DNA of 64,000 nt from Mycobacterium shinjukuense (GTDB lineage: Bacteria > Actinomycetota > Actinomycetes > Mycobacteriales > Mycobacteriaceae). The position numbers were made by a program, and so were the translations under genes. The notes below the pieces were generated by a model. It had not been told where the DNA came from. It ran no database searches and saw nothing but the letters and a program-made list of their open reading frames with translations. Below are positions 25,492 to 34,268 of the stretch, one piece after another. The stretch's first letter is position 1. Each line of letters begins with the position of its first letter. Where the stretch lies: assembly GCF_010730055.1 (NCBI RefSeq), contig NZ_AP022575.1, positions 744,001-808,000 of the forward strand. Reading direction: 5' to 3'.

Positions 25492-26337
25492 CTACGTCCC
25501 CGCGTAGGTCAGCGGGTCTTCGCGCACCCGGGTGCCGTCGTTGAGCGCGTTGATCGCCGCCATGTGCTCGGCGGCCAGCTCGAAACCGAACACGTCGAGG
25601 TTGCTGGCGATGTGCTCGGCCTTGGCCGAGCGGAAGACGACCGCGTTGCCCAGTTGCAGGTTCCAGCGCAGCAGGACCTGCGCGGGTGTCTTGCCGTATT
25701 CGGCGGCGACCGAGGTCACCGTGGGGTTGTCCATCAGCTTGCCGAGAACGAGCGGGGTGTAGGCCTGCGTGATGACGCTGTGGCGTGCGTTGGCTTTGCG
25801 CATCTCGTCCTGGTTGAGCAGCGGGTGCAGTTCGATCTGATTGACCGCCGGTGTGACGAAGGTGAGGTCGATGACCATCGACAGGTGCTCTTCGGTGAAA
25901 TTGGACACGCCGATCGAACGGGCATGTCCTTCGCCGCGGGATTGGATCATTCCGCCCCAGGCGTCCACGTATTTGCCCACCGTCGGGGCCGGCCAGTGAA
26001 TGAGGTAGAGGTCGACGTAATCCAGGCCCAGCCGCTGCAAGCTCTCCTGACAGGCCACCTGCGCCCTGCTGAAACCGTGGTCCGGGGTGGCCAGCTTGGT
26101 GGTCACGAAGAGCTCGGCGCGGGGTATGCCGGAGGCCGCAATCGCGCGCCCCACGGCGGCCTCGTTGCCGTAGGCCGCGGCGGTGTCGATGAGCCGGCAG
26201 CCCATCTCGAGCGCGGCCGAAACCGCACGTTCGGTCTCGTCGTCCGACAGTTCGGCGACGCCGAGGCCGAGCACGGGCATCGTGTTCTCGTCGTTGAGGG
26301 CTATCGAAGGTATTGAGGGGCTAGGGGCGCCCGGCAT
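25492..26337 (-). CDS. Aldo-keto reductase (Rv2971-like)
   Basis: NADPH-dependent reductase of aldehydes/ketones, 281 residues, AKR5-like. The catalytic tetrad is complete: Asp51 and Tyr56 (LIDTAAAYGNE), Lys81 (VTTKLATP) and His114 (YLIHWPAP). In M. tuberculosis Rv2971 has been linked to methylglyoxal/aldehyde reduction. ATG 26337 has an AGGT about seven bases upstream and fits the family; GTG 26346 would add three residues. A decayed copy of a second aldo-keto reductase lies immediately upstream, so this gene was once part of a tandem pair and its promoter now lies in or beyond that remnant. Confidence 0.93.
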   Translation of the reverse strand: MPGAPSPSIPSIALNDENTMPVLGLGVAELSDDETERAVSAALEMGCRLIDTAAAYGNEAAVGRAIAASGIPRAELFVTTKLATPDHGFSRAQVACQESLQRLGLDYVDLYLIHWPAPTVGKYVDAWGGMIQSRGEGHARSIGVSNFTEEHLSMVIDLTFVTPAVNQIELHPLLNQDEMRKANARHSVITQAYTPLVLGKLMDNPTVTSVAAEYGKTPAQVLLRWNLQLGNAVVFRSAKAEHIASNLDVFGFELAAEHMAAINALNDGTRVREDPLTYAGT

Positions 26338-26342
26338 CGTTT

Positions 26343-26760
26343 TCACCTGCCTGTGAAACTGAAGGTTCTCGGATTTGGACCAAGCCGGGTTCCGTCATCC
26401 GAGCGTTGAGTTCGAAGTCGAACACGTCGAAGTTTGCTCGCAATCCGTGTGGGGTTCACCGACTTGGGGATCACGATATTACCGAGTTGACCATGCGAAC
26501 CGGTCAACACCTGGGCAGGTGTCCGACCGCGACCGTGTGCCTTTGCCGAGCGCGGCCTCGTTCGCGGCGCCGTCACCCCGGTCGGGATTGGTCGATGAGG
26601 CCACCGCGCACCGTTGGTCGCGGGGACGTCGCAGCGGCTACCGCTCGCCCGGTCTCGCGTGGGCGGCGGCGGTGTCGGTCGGCCGGTAACCGACGCGCGG
26701 CGCGGTAGCTGCGGCCTGCTCGGTATCGGCCGGCTCGATCCGGATAGAGTCCGAGCCCGC
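26343..26760 (-). pseudogene. Remnant of a second aldo-keto reductase
   Basis: The minus strand holds two recognisable AKR pieces in different frames. Near 26660-26735 one frame reads PADTEQAAATAPRVGYRPTD followed by TAAAH, matching the usual PADTERA...VGYRxIDTAAAY segment, with the catalytic Tyr position now His and a stop codon (TAG) soon after. Between about 26343 and 26520 another frame reads TPAQVL, LQLGNIVIPKSVNPTRIASK-like and DDGTRLGPNPRTFSFTGR, the family C-terminus. The central part of the barrel is missing, so this is a decayed and partly deleted gene. Many mycobacteria carry two tandem AKR genes here (recollection). The 3' end abuts the intact AKR start. Confidence 0.8.
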
Positions 26761-26809
26761 GGGGATCGAATTTCGCTAACGTGACCGAGCTTTTCTTTAG
26801 GAGTTGCCC

Positions 26810-27928
26810 ATGGCCAAGAGCCCGCCAGGCCCGCCGGATCTCCACCTCGGAGTAACCCGGCTACCGATCGGCTGGACGAGGAGCATCCACAACGGCGTTG
26901 CCGCCGTTGGCGTCAAAGTCATTCCACGGATTCCGGACGCCGCCAAGCGGGTCATCACCCGCGGTCGCCGGGTCATCATCGACGGCAATACGCTTGACCC
27001 CACGCTGCAGCTGATGCTGTTGGGTATGCGGGCCGTCGGCATCGACGGACTGGTCATCGACGACGACCCGACCGCCTCCCGCGCCCAGATGCGCGAGACG
27101 TGCCTGCGGTTGCCGGGTCCGCAGATTCACGTGGAGGTGAGCGACCTATCGATACCCGGACCGGGCGGCGAGATCCCGGCCCGGCACTACCGCCCGCCCG
27201 GCGACGCGGCCGCGCCGTTGCTGGTCTTCTACCACGGGGGTGGCTGGGTGATCGGCGACCTGGACACCCACGACGCGGTGTGCCGGTTGACCTGCCGCGA
27301 CGCCGGCATCCACGTGGTGTCGATCGACTACCGGCTGGCGCCCGAGCATCGGGCCCCGGCCGCGATCGACGACGCCGTGGCGGCCTTTGAGTGGGCCCAT
27401 GCGCACGCCGCCGAACTGGGTGCGATCCCCGGGAAGGTGGCGGTCGGCGGCGACAGTGCCGGTGGCAACCTGGCGGCGGTCGTGTCCCAATTGGCCCGCG
27501 ACAAAGGCGGCCCGGCCCCGGTGCTGCAGTGGCTGATCTACCCGCGGACCGACTTCACCGCGCAGACCCGCTCGCTCAGCCTGTTCGCCCGGGGTTTCCT
27601 GCTGACCAGACGGGACATCGACTGGTTCCATGGGCAGTACCTGAAGGGTTCGGGCATCGAGCCCACCGATTCGCGGGTGTCGCCGTTGCTGGCCGCGTCG
27701 TTCACCGGTCTGGCGCCGGCGCTGGTCGCCGTCGCCGGGTTCGACCCGTTGCGCGACGAGGGTCAGCAGTACGCGACGGCGCTGCGCGCCGCCGGAACGG
27801 CGGTTGACCTGCGCTACCTGGGTTCGCTCACGCATGGATTCCTCAACCTGTTTGCGCTGGGGGGCGGCTGCGCGGCGGCCACCTACGAGCTGATTTCGGC
27901 GCTGCGTGCCCACCTGAGCCGGGTCTGA
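26810..27928 (+). CDS. lipN: Lipase/esterase of the hormone-sensitive lipase family (LipN-like)
   Basis: Hydrolyses short-chain acyl esters; the HSL (bacterial family IV) fold is clear. The oxyanion motif HGGG is at residues 142-145, the nucleophile is Ser216 in GGDSAGGN, the Asp is in GFDPLRDEG and the His in SLTHGFLN. Length is 372 residues. ATG 26810 (MAKSPPGPPDL) has AGGAG at 26799-26803; the TTG at 26804 is less likely. No signal peptide is visible, so it is probably cytoplasmic or peripheral. It follows the AKR pseudogene in the opposite direction. Confidence 0.92.
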   Translation: MAKSPPGPPDLHLGVTRLPIGWTRSIHNGVAAVGVKVIPRIPDAAKRVITRGRRVIIDGNTLDPTLQLMLLGMRAVGIDGLVIDDDPTASRAQMRETCLRLPGPQIHVEVSDLSIPGPGGEIPARHYRPPGDAAAPLLVFYHGGGWVIGDLDTHDAVCRLTCRDAGIHVVSIDYRLAPEHRAPAAIDDAVAAFEWAHAHAAELGAIPGKVAVGGDSAGGNLAAVVSQLARDKGGPAPVLQWLIYPRTDFTAQTRSLSLFARGFLLTRRDIDWFHGQYLKGSGIEPTDSRVSPLLAASFTGLAPALVAVAGFDPLRDEGQQYATALRAAGTAVDLRYLGSLTHGFLNLFALGGGCAAATYELISALRAHLSRV

Positions 27929-28007
27929 GCTGGGCCCGGCCACCCGCCGGTACTCTAGGCGCTGTTATCTGATTGCGGATGACAAATCGAGCGATGCGAG
28001 GAACAGC

Positions 28008-28769
28008 GTGGCCGACAAACCCAAACCCCCACGGATCAACCTGAAGTCCGCCGATGGCAACTTCGGCCGGCTGCTGCAGATCGGTGGCACCGCGGTCGTC
28101 GTGCTGTTCGCCGTCGCGCTGGTCTTCTACATCGTGACGTCGCACCACAAGAAGGGCGGCGCCCCGGGGCGGGGCGAGGCGATCCGGGTGACCTCGAGCA
28201 ACCTGGTCACCCAACCCGGAACCAGCAACCCCAAGGCGGTGGTGTCCCTATACGAGGACTTCCTGTGCCCGGCGTGCGGCAATTTTGAGCGCGGTTTCGG
28301 GCCGACCGTGTCCAAGCTCATCGACATCGGCGCCATCGCGGCCGATTACTCGATGGTGGCCATTCTCGACAGCCCACGGAATCAGAACTATTCGTCGCGA
28401 GCCGCCGCGGCGGCCTATTGCGTCGCCGACGAGTCGATCGACGCGTTCCGCCGGTTTCACGGCGCCTTGTACAGCCCGGGCATCCAACCCGCCGAGACCG
28501 GCACCTCCTTCCCGGACAACGCGCGGTTGATCGAAATCGCGCGCGAAGCGGGCGTGGTGGGCACCGTGCCGGACTGCATCAACAGCGGGAAGCACATCGC
28601 GATGGTCGACGGGTTGGCCGCGGCCGCCAATGTGCATGCCACCCCGACGATCAAGATCAACGGTGTCGAATACGAGTGGTCGACGCCGGAGGCGCTGGTC
28701 GCCAAGATCAAAGAGATCGTCGGCACTGTGGCGGGCATTGACTCGGCCGCGGTCTCCGCGACATCCTGA
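28008..28769 (+). CDS. Membrane-anchored DsbA-like thiol oxidase (Rv2969c-like)
   Basis: A 253-residue extracytoplasmic oxidoreductase that introduces disulfides into exported proteins. One membrane anchor lies at about residues 24-45. The thioredoxin-fold active site CPAC is at 87-90 (YEDFLCPACGNFE), and VHATPTIKING near the C-terminus carries the cis-Pro loop. Two further cysteines (in AAYCVAD and VPDCINS) probably form the second, structural disulfide known from the M. tuberculosis DsbA-like protein. The start is GTG 28008 with GAGGA upstream. The VKOR homologue starts three bases after its stop, so enzyme and re-oxidant are made together. Confidence 0.93.
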   Translation: MADKPKPPRINLKSADGNFGRLLQIGGTAVVVLFAVALVFYIVTSHHKKGGAPGRGEAIRVTSSNLVTQPGTSNPKAVVSLYEDFLCPACGNFERGFGPTVSKLIDIGAIAADYSMVAILDSPRNQNYSSRAAAAAYCVADESIDAFRRFHGALYSPGIQPAETGTSFPDNARLIEIAREAGVVGTVPDCINSGKHIAMVDGLAAAANVHATPTIKINGVEYEWSTPEALVAKIKEIVGTVAGIDSAAVSATS

Positions 28770-28772
28770 CCC

Positions 28773-29399
28773 GTGTCGGCTCAACCCGCAGGGCACCCCG
28801 GAGACCCGGCACCGGCGGTGGCTGATGACCTGCGGGTGCCCGCGCCCAGCGCGTGGTGGGTGCTGATCGCCGGTGTGATCGGCCTGCTTGCCTCGGTGAC
28901 ATTGACGGTGGAGAAGATCGAGCTGCTGCTCGACTCGTCGTATGTGCCGACGTGCAACATCAACCCCATCCTGTCGTGCGGCTCGGTGATGATGACCCCG
29001 CAGGCGTCGCTGCTGGGTTTCCCCAATCCGGTTATCGGCATCGCGGGGTTCACCGTGGTGGTGGTAACGGGCGTGTTGGCGGTGACGAAAGTTGCTCTGC
29101 CGCGGTGGTATTGGATCGGCCTGACATTGGGGATCGTGGCGGGTGCGGCGTTCGTGCACTGGCTGATCTTCCAGAGCCTCTACCGCATCGGCGCGCTGTG
29201 CCCATACTGCATGGTGGTGTGGGTGGCGACCATCTCGCTGCTGGTGGTGGTCGCCTCCATCGCGTTTCACCCCGCGCCGGATAAGGCCGCGGGGCGGCTG
29301 GTCCACCAATGGCGATGGTCGATCGCCACGTTCTGGTTCACCGCGGTGTTTCTGCTGATCATGGTCCGCTTCTGGGACTATTGGTCGACACTTGTTTGA
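28773..29399 (+). CDS. vkor: Vitamin K epoxide reductase homologue (DsbB-equivalent)
   Basis: A 208-residue polytopic membrane protein that re-oxidises the DsbA-like protein and passes electrons to menaquinone. The four essential cysteines are visible: Cys61 and Cys69 in the loop (TCNINPILSCG) and the redox CPYC pair Cys143/Cys146. About five hydrophobic segments are present. The start is GTG 28773, three bases after the DsbA-like stop. In mycobacteria VKOR is inhibited by warfarin-type compounds (established knowledge). pca follows 12 bases downstream. Confidence 0.94.
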   Translation: MSAQPAGHPGDPAPAVADDLRVPAPSAWWVLIAGVIGLLASVTLTVEKIELLLDSSYVPTCNINPILSCGSVMMTPQASLLGFPNPVIGIAGFTVVVVTGVLAVTKVALPRWYWIGLTLGIVAGAAFVHWLIFQSLYRIGALCPYCMVVWVATISLLVVVASIAFHPAPDKAAGRLVHQWRWSIATFWFTAVFLLIMVRFWDYWSTLV

Positions 29400-29411
29400 G
29401 AGGGCTCAAGA

Positions 29412-32400
29412 GTGATCTCCAAGGTATTGGTGGCCAATCGCGGGGAAATCGCGATCCGGGCGTTTCGCGCCGCCTACGAACTGGGTGTGGGCACGGTGGC
29501 CGTCTACCCCTACGAGGACCGCAATTCGCAGCATCGCCTCAAGGCCGACGAGTCTTACCAGATCGGCGAGATCGGTCACCCGGTGCGCGCGTACCTCGGT
29601 GTCGACGAGATCGTCGAAACGGCTCGCCGCGCGGGCGCGGACGCCATCTACCCCGGTTACGGGTTCTTGTCGGAGAACCCGGATTTGGCCGCGGCCTGCG
29701 CGGCGGCGGGCATCACCTTTGTCGGCCCCAGCGCCGAAGTGCTTGAGCTGACCGGCAATAAGTCCCGGGCCGTTGCCGCCGCCCGCGACGCCGGCTTGCC
29801 CGTGCTGCTATCGTCACCGCCGTCGGCCTCGGCCGAAGAACTGCTGGCGGCCGCGTCGGACCTGCGATTTCCGCTGTTCGTCAAGGCCGTCGCCGGCGGC
29901 GGGGGCCGCGGCATGCGCCGTGTCAGCGACCTCGCCGCGCTGCCCGACGCGGTCGAAGCCGCCAGCCGGGAGGCCGCGTCCGCGTTCGGGGACCCCAACG
30001 TCTACCTCGAACAGGCCGTGCAGCGGCCACGCCACATCGAGGTGCAGATTCTGGCCGACACCCACGGCAACGTGATCCACCTCTACGAGCGCGACTGCAG
30101 CGTGCAGCGTCGCCACCAGAAGGTCATCGAACTGGCGCCGGCACCCAACCTGCCCGCCGAGCTGCGCAGCCGGATCTGCGCCGACGCGGTCGCCTTCGCC
30201 CGCCACATCGGGTACAGCTGCGCCGGCACCGTCGAGTTCCTATTGGACGCCAACGGGGAGTACGTCTTCATCGAGATGAACCCGCGGATTCAGGTGGAAC
30301 ACACGGTGACCGAGGAGATCACCGACATCGACCTGGTGGCCAGCCAGCTGCGCATCGCCGCCGGAGAGACACTCGACGATCTGGGTCTGACGCAGGATGC
30401 CGTCGTGCCGCACGGCGCCGCGCTGCAGTGCCGGATCACCACCGAGGATCCGGCCAATGGCTTCCGGCCCGACACCGGCCGGATCAGCGCTTACCGCAGC
30501 CCCGGAGGCGCGGGCATCCGCCTGGACGGCAGCACGAACCTGGGCGCGGAGGTCAGCGCGCACTTCGATTCCATGCTGGTCAAGCTGACCTGTCGGGGCC
30601 GTGACTTGGCTACCGCGGTGGGCCGGGCCCGCCGGGCGATCGCGGAGTTCCGGATTCGCGGGGTGTCGACGAATATTCCCTTCCTGCAAGCGGTTTTGGA
30701 CGATCCGGACTTTCGGGCCGGCCGCGTCACCACGTCGTTCATCGACGAGCGGCCCCAGCTGCTGACCGCACGAACCTCGGCCGACCGCGGCACCAAGATC
30801 CTCAACTACCTGGCCGATGTCACCGTCAACAAACCGCACGGCACCCGGCCGTCGAGGGTGTACCCGCAGGACAAGCTGCCCGACGTCGATCTGGGCGCCC
30901 CGCCGCCGCCGGGGTCCAAGCAACGGCTGACCGCGTTGGGGCCGGAGGGTTTCGCGCGTTGGTTGCGCGAGTCGACTGGGGTCGGCGTCACCGACACGAC
31001 GTTTCGGGACGCGCACCAGTCGCTGCTGGCCACCCGAGTGCGCACCAGCGGGTTGTTGATGGTGGCGCCGTACCTGGCCCGGACCACACCGCAGCTGCTC
31101 TCGGTGGAGTGCTGGGGCGGTGCGACCTACGACGTGGCGCTGCGCTTCCTCAAGGAGGATCCCTGGGAGCGGCTGGCCGCGCTGCGAGAAGCGATGCCCA
31201 ATGTCTGCCTGCAAATGCTGCTGCGGGGCCGAAACACCGTGGGCTACACGCCGTATCCCGAGGTGGTCACCTCGGCGTTCGTCGAAGAGGCGACGGCCAC
31301 CGGCATCGACATCTTCCGAATCTTCGACGCGCTGAACAACCTTGACTCCATGCGCCCGGCGATCGACGCGGTACGTGAAACGGGTTGCGCGATAGCCGAA
31401 GTCGCGATGTGCTACACCGGCGACCTGTCCGACCCGGGTGAGCGTTTGTACACGCTGGACTACTACCTGCAGCTGGCCGAGCGGATTGTGGACGCCGGCG
31501 CGCATGTGTTGGCGATCAAGGACATGGCCGGACTGTTGCGGCCACCGGCCGCACACGCGCTGGTCACCGCGTTGCGCAGTCGTTTCGACCTGCCCGTGCA
31601 CGTGCACACCCACGACACACCGGGTGGTCAGCTGGCCAGCTACGTGGCCGCGTGGCAGGCCGGCGCCGACGCCGTCGATGGCGCCGCCGCGCCGATGGCC
31701 GGAACCACCAGCCAGCCCGCGCTGAGTTCGATCGTGGCCGCCGCCGCGCACACCGAGTTCGACACCGGCTTGTCGCTGTCGGCGGTATGCGCGCTGGAGC
31801 CCTACTGGGAGGCGCTGCGAAAGGTCTACGCGCCCTTCGAATCTGGCCTGCCAGGGCCGACGGGGCGGGTCTATCGCCATGAGATTCCCGGTGGTCAACT
31901 GTCGAATCTGCGCCAGCAGGCAATCGCGCTGGGGCTGGGGGACCGGTTCGAGGAGATCGAAGAGGCCTACGCCGGTGCCGACCGGGTGCTGGGCCGGCTG
32001 ATCAAGGTCACCCCGTCGTCGAAGGTGGTCGGGGATCTGGCGCTAGCGCTGGTCGGTGCGGGTGTGAGCGCAGACGAGTTCGCCTCCGACCCAGCGCGAT
32101 TCGATATCCCGGAATCGGTGCTGGGGTTCCTGCGCGGGGAGTTGGGTGACCCGCCCGGCGGGTGGCCCGAGCCGCTGCGCGGCGCGGCGCTGGCCGGCCG
32201 CCCCCCGGCCAGGCCCGCTCCACGGCTGAGCCAGGACGACCAGGCGGCCCTGGCCGCACCCGGGCCGAAACGCCAAGCCACCCTGAACCGCTTGTTATTC
32301 CCCGGCGCCACAAAGGAATTCGAAGAGCACCGGGAGATCTACGGCGACACCTCGCAATTGTCGGCCAACCAGTTCTTCTACGGCCTGCGGCAGGGTGAGG

Positions 32401-32795
32401 AGCACCGGGTGAAGCTGGAGCGCGGGGTGGAGCTGTTGATCGGGCTGGAGGCCATCTCCGAACCCGACGAACGGGGCATGCGGACGGTGATGTGCATCAT
32501 CAACGGCCAGCTGCGGCCGGTGCTGGTGCGCGACCGCAGCATCGCCAGCGCGGTTCCGGCCGCCGAGAAGGCCGACCGCGGCAATCCCGGGCACATCGCC
32601 GCGCCCTTCGCCGGGGTGGTCACCGTGAGCGTGTCCGCCGGTGATCAGGTCAGCGCCGGCCAGACCATCGCCACCATCGAGGCGATGAAGATGGAGGCCC
32701 CGATCACCGCCCCCACCGACGGCACCGTGGCGCGGGTGGCGGTGTCCGACACCGCCCAGGTGGAGGGCGGAGACCTGCTGCTGGTGGTGAGCTGA
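29412..32795 (+). CDS. pca: Pyruvate carboxylase
   Basis: Biotin-dependent anaplerotic enzyme converting pyruvate plus bicarbonate to oxaloacetate. At 1,127 residues it is the full single-chain form. The biotin carboxylase domain (1-~450) has VKAVAGGGGRGMR and EMNPRIQVEHTVTEE. The carboxyltransferase domain (~530-810) has TDTTFRDAHQSLLATRVR and AIKDMAGLLRP. A PC allosteric region and the C-terminal biotinyl domain follow, with biotin-acceptor Lys1093 in EAMKMEAP. The start is GTG 29412 behind GAGAGGG. It is 12 bases after the VKOR gene in the same orientation. Confidence 0.97.
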   Translation: MISKVLVANRGEIAIRAFRAAYELGVGTVAVYPYEDRNSQHRLKADESYQIGEIGHPVRAYLGVDEIVETARRAGADAIYPGYGFLSENPDLAAACAAAGITFVGPSAEVLELTGNKSRAVAAARDAGLPVLLSSPPSASAEELLAAASDLRFPLFVKAVAGGGGRGMRRVSDLAALPDAVEAASREAASAFGDPNVYLEQAVQRPRHIEVQILADTHGNVIHLYERDCSVQRRHQKVIELAPAPNLPAELRSRICADAVAFARHIGYSCAGTVEFLLDANGEYVFIEMNPRIQVEHTVTEEITDIDLVASQLRIAAGETLDDLGLTQDAVVPHGAALQCRITTEDPANGFRPDTGRISAYRSPGGAGIRLDGSTNLGAEVSAHFDSMLVKLTCRGRDLATAVGRARRAIAEFRIRGVSTNIPFLQAVLDDPDFRAGRVTTSFIDERPQLLTARTSADRGTKILNYLADVTVNKPHGTRPSRVYPQDKLPDVDLGAPPPPGSKQRLTALGPEGFARWLRESTGVGVTDTTFRDAHQSLLATRVRTSGLLMVAPYLARTTPQLLSVECWGGATYDVALRFLKEDPWERLAALREAMPNVCLQMLLRGRNTVGYTPYPEVVTSAFVEEATATGIDIFRIFDALNNLDSMRPAIDAVRETGCAIAEVAMCYTGDLSDPGERLYTLDYYLQLAERIVDAGAHVLAIKDMAGLLRPPAAHALVTALRSRFDLPVHVHTHDTPGGQLASYVAAWQAGADAVDGAAAPMAGTTSQPALSSIVAAAAHTEFDTGLSLSAVCALEPYWEALRKVYAPFESGLPGPTGRVYRHEIPGGQLSNLRQQAIALGLGDRFEEIEEAYAGADRVLGRLIKVTPSSKVVGDLALALVGAGVSADEFASDPARFDIPESVLGFLRGELGDPPGGWPEPLRGAALAGRPPARPAPRLSQDDQAALAAPGPKRQATLNRLLFPGATKEFEEHREIYGDTSQLSANQFFYGLRQGEEHRVKLERGVELLIGLEAISEPDERGMRTVMCIINGQLRPVLVRDRSIASAVPAAEKADRGNPGHIAAPFAGVVTVSVSAGDQVSAGQTIATIEAMKMEAPITAPTDGTVARVAVSDTAQVEGGDLLLVVS

Positions 32796-32799
32796 CCGC

Positions 32800-32867
32800 G
32801 CCGGCGACGATGCAGAGCACAAAAGCGATGTGGGGGCACCACCCGCCTGCGGGGGAGAGGAGCGCAG
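32800..32867 (+). repeat. Dispersed repeat copy A, carrying the rsmD ribosome site
   Basis: Begins GCCGGCGACGATGCAGA (32800-32816), contains the palindrome CCCGCCTGCGGG, and ends with a GGGGGAGAGGAGCG purine run just before the rsmD ATG. A related copy precedes coaD at 33452-33519. The shared 17-base left end and the shared palindrome show the two are copies of one element. Each puts its purine-rich end at the ribosome-binding position of the gene downstream. Confidence 0.7.
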
Positions 32868-33434
32868 ATGACCAGGATCATCGGCGGCGTCGCTGGGGGC
32901 CGGCGCATCGCCGTGCCGCCGCGGGGGACCAGGCCGACCACGGATCGGGTGCGCGAGTCGCTGTTCAACATCGTGACCGCCCGGCGCGATCTGACCGGCC
33001 TGGCGGTGCTGGATCTCTACGCCGGGTCGGGTGCGCTGGGGCTGGAGGCGCTGTCGCGCGGAGCCGCGTCGGCGTTGTTCGTGGAATCCGATCCACGGGC
33101 CGCGGCGGTGATCGCACGTAACCTGCGGGCCCTGGGTCTGGCAGGTGCGACGGTGCGGCGGGGTGCGGTGGCAGCCGTGGTGGCCGCAGGTGCCCCGGGG
33201 CCGGTCGACCTGGTGCTGGCCGACCCGCCCTATGACGTCGGCGCGGCCGAAATCGAGGCCTTGCTGGCCGCGCTGAGCATCCACGGCTGGGCACGGGAGG
33301 GCACCGTCGCGGTCGTGGAGCGGGCCGCGGGCGCTGCGCGATTGATGTGGCCGTCCGGCTGGTCGGTGTGGCCCGTGCGCGGCTACGGCGACACCCGCCT
33401 GGAGCTGGCTGAACGGCTCGGAAACACCGTGTAG
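32868..33434 (+). CDS. rsmD: 16S rRNA (guanine(966)-N2)-methyltransferase
   Basis: Methylates G966 of 16S rRNA (E. coli numbering) on the assembled 30S subunit using SAM. The 188-residue class I methyltransferase has RPTTDRVRESLFNIV near the N-terminus, SAM motif I DLYAGSGALGLEALSRGA, and the catalytic motif IV DPPY (in LADPPYDVGA). ATG 32868 follows the purine-rich end of a dispersed repeat that apparently supplies its ribosome site. coaD follows after another repeat copy; rsmD-coaD adjacency is widespread in bacteria. Confidence 0.95.
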   Translation: MTRIIGGVAGGRRIAVPPRGTRPTTDRVRESLFNIVTARRDLTGLAVLDLYAGSGALGLEALSRGAASALFVESDPRAAAVIARNLRALGLAGATVRRGAVAAVVAAGAPGPVDLVLADPPYDVGAAEIEALLAALSIHGWAREGTVAVVERAAGAARLMWPSGWSVWPVRGYGDTRLELAERLGNTV

Positions 33435-33451
33435 CGTCATCGCTGATGACC

Positions 33452-33519
33452 GCCGGCGACGATGCAGATGGGGTACCGCCCGCTTGCGGGGGACGAAGCG
33501 ATGGGGAGGAGCGGCGAGC
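33452..33519 (+). repeat. Dispersed repeat copy B, carrying the coaD ribosome site
   Basis: Shares the left end GCCGGCGACGATGCAGA (33452-33468) and a central palindrome CCCGCTTGCGGG with copy A. It ends with GATGGGGAGGAGCGGCGAGC directly before the coaD ATG, so its GGGGAGGA acts as the ribosome site. Confidence 0.7.
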
Positions 33520-34002
33520 ATGAGCGGCGCGGTGTGCCCGGGATCGTTCGACCCGGTGACGTTGGGCCACGTCGACGTTTTCGAACGCGCCGCAGCTCAG
33601 TTCGACGAGGTGGTGGTCGCGGTCCTGGTCAACCCCGCCAAGAAGGGCATGTTTGATCTCGACGAGCGGATCGCGATGATCGAGGAGTCGACCACGCATC
33701 TGCCCAACCTGCGGGTGGAGGCCGGGCAGGGGCTGGTGGTCGACTTCGTCAGGTCCCGCGGGATGACCGCGATCATCAAGGGTTTGCGCACCGGCACCGA
33801 CTTCGAATACGAGCTGCAGATGGCGCAGATGAACAAGCACATCGCCGGCGTGGACACCTTTTTTGTGGCGACCACGCCGCGCTATTCGTTCGTGTCGTCG
33901 TCGCTGGCCAAAGAGGTCGCGACGCTGGGCGGGGACGTGTCGGATCTGCTGCCCGAACCGGTGAACCGGCGGTTGCGTGACCGGCTTACCCGCCGAACGT
34001 GA
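33520..34002 (+). CDS. coaD: Phosphopantetheine adenylyltransferase
   Basis: Transfers AMP from ATP to 4'-phosphopantetheine to form dephospho-CoA, the penultimate step of CoA synthesis. The 160-residue nucleotidyltransferase has the T/HxGH signature in PGSFDPVTLGHVDV and the C-terminal RYSFVSSSLAKEVA motif containing the ISSS-like loop. ATG 33520 (MSGAVCPGSFD) is the family start and is preceded by GGGGAGGA; the ORF extends upstream but only through the repeat element. It is the last rightward gene before the microprotein/purU/permease leftward block. Confidence 0.96.
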   Translation: MSGAVCPGSFDPVTLGHVDVFERAAAQFDEVVVAVLVNPAKKGMFDLDERIAMIEESTTHLPNLRVEAGQGLVVDFVRSRGMTAIIKGLRTGTDFEYELQMAQMNKHIAGVDTFFVATTPRYSFVSSSLAKEVATLGGDVSDLLPEPVNRRLRDRLTRRT

Positions 34003-34268
34003 ACGAACCGAGTTCCAGCATGGAGGTACGTTGATTGCCGGCCACTGCGACTAATCTCGCCGGTGGGTTCGTCGGGTCTGGGTGTTGCGGCAGCATGCCC
34101 GAGGCGTTGCACCTTCCTCATCTGCCCCACGTGCATCCCTGCCGTGCCGACACGCGCGAGGCGAATGAGACAACAGGGAACATGCACCGTGCGCACCGGG
34201 TCGCCAGCAGCGGCCGCACGCGGGGTCACTCGCGTACCCACTCACGACGAACTTGCCAGCGAGACCGG

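Noticed and set aside
26573..26845. 90-codon minus-strand frame upstream of lipN as a real gene
   Set aside because: Reading it in the neighbouring frame gives an aldo-keto reductase fragment, so it is explained by the pseudogene.
34003..34268. Possible small genes in the coaD-microprotein gap on either strand
   Set aside because: Open frames there lack ribosome sites and domain signals, and those on the two strands mirror each other; I see nothing supportable in the gap.
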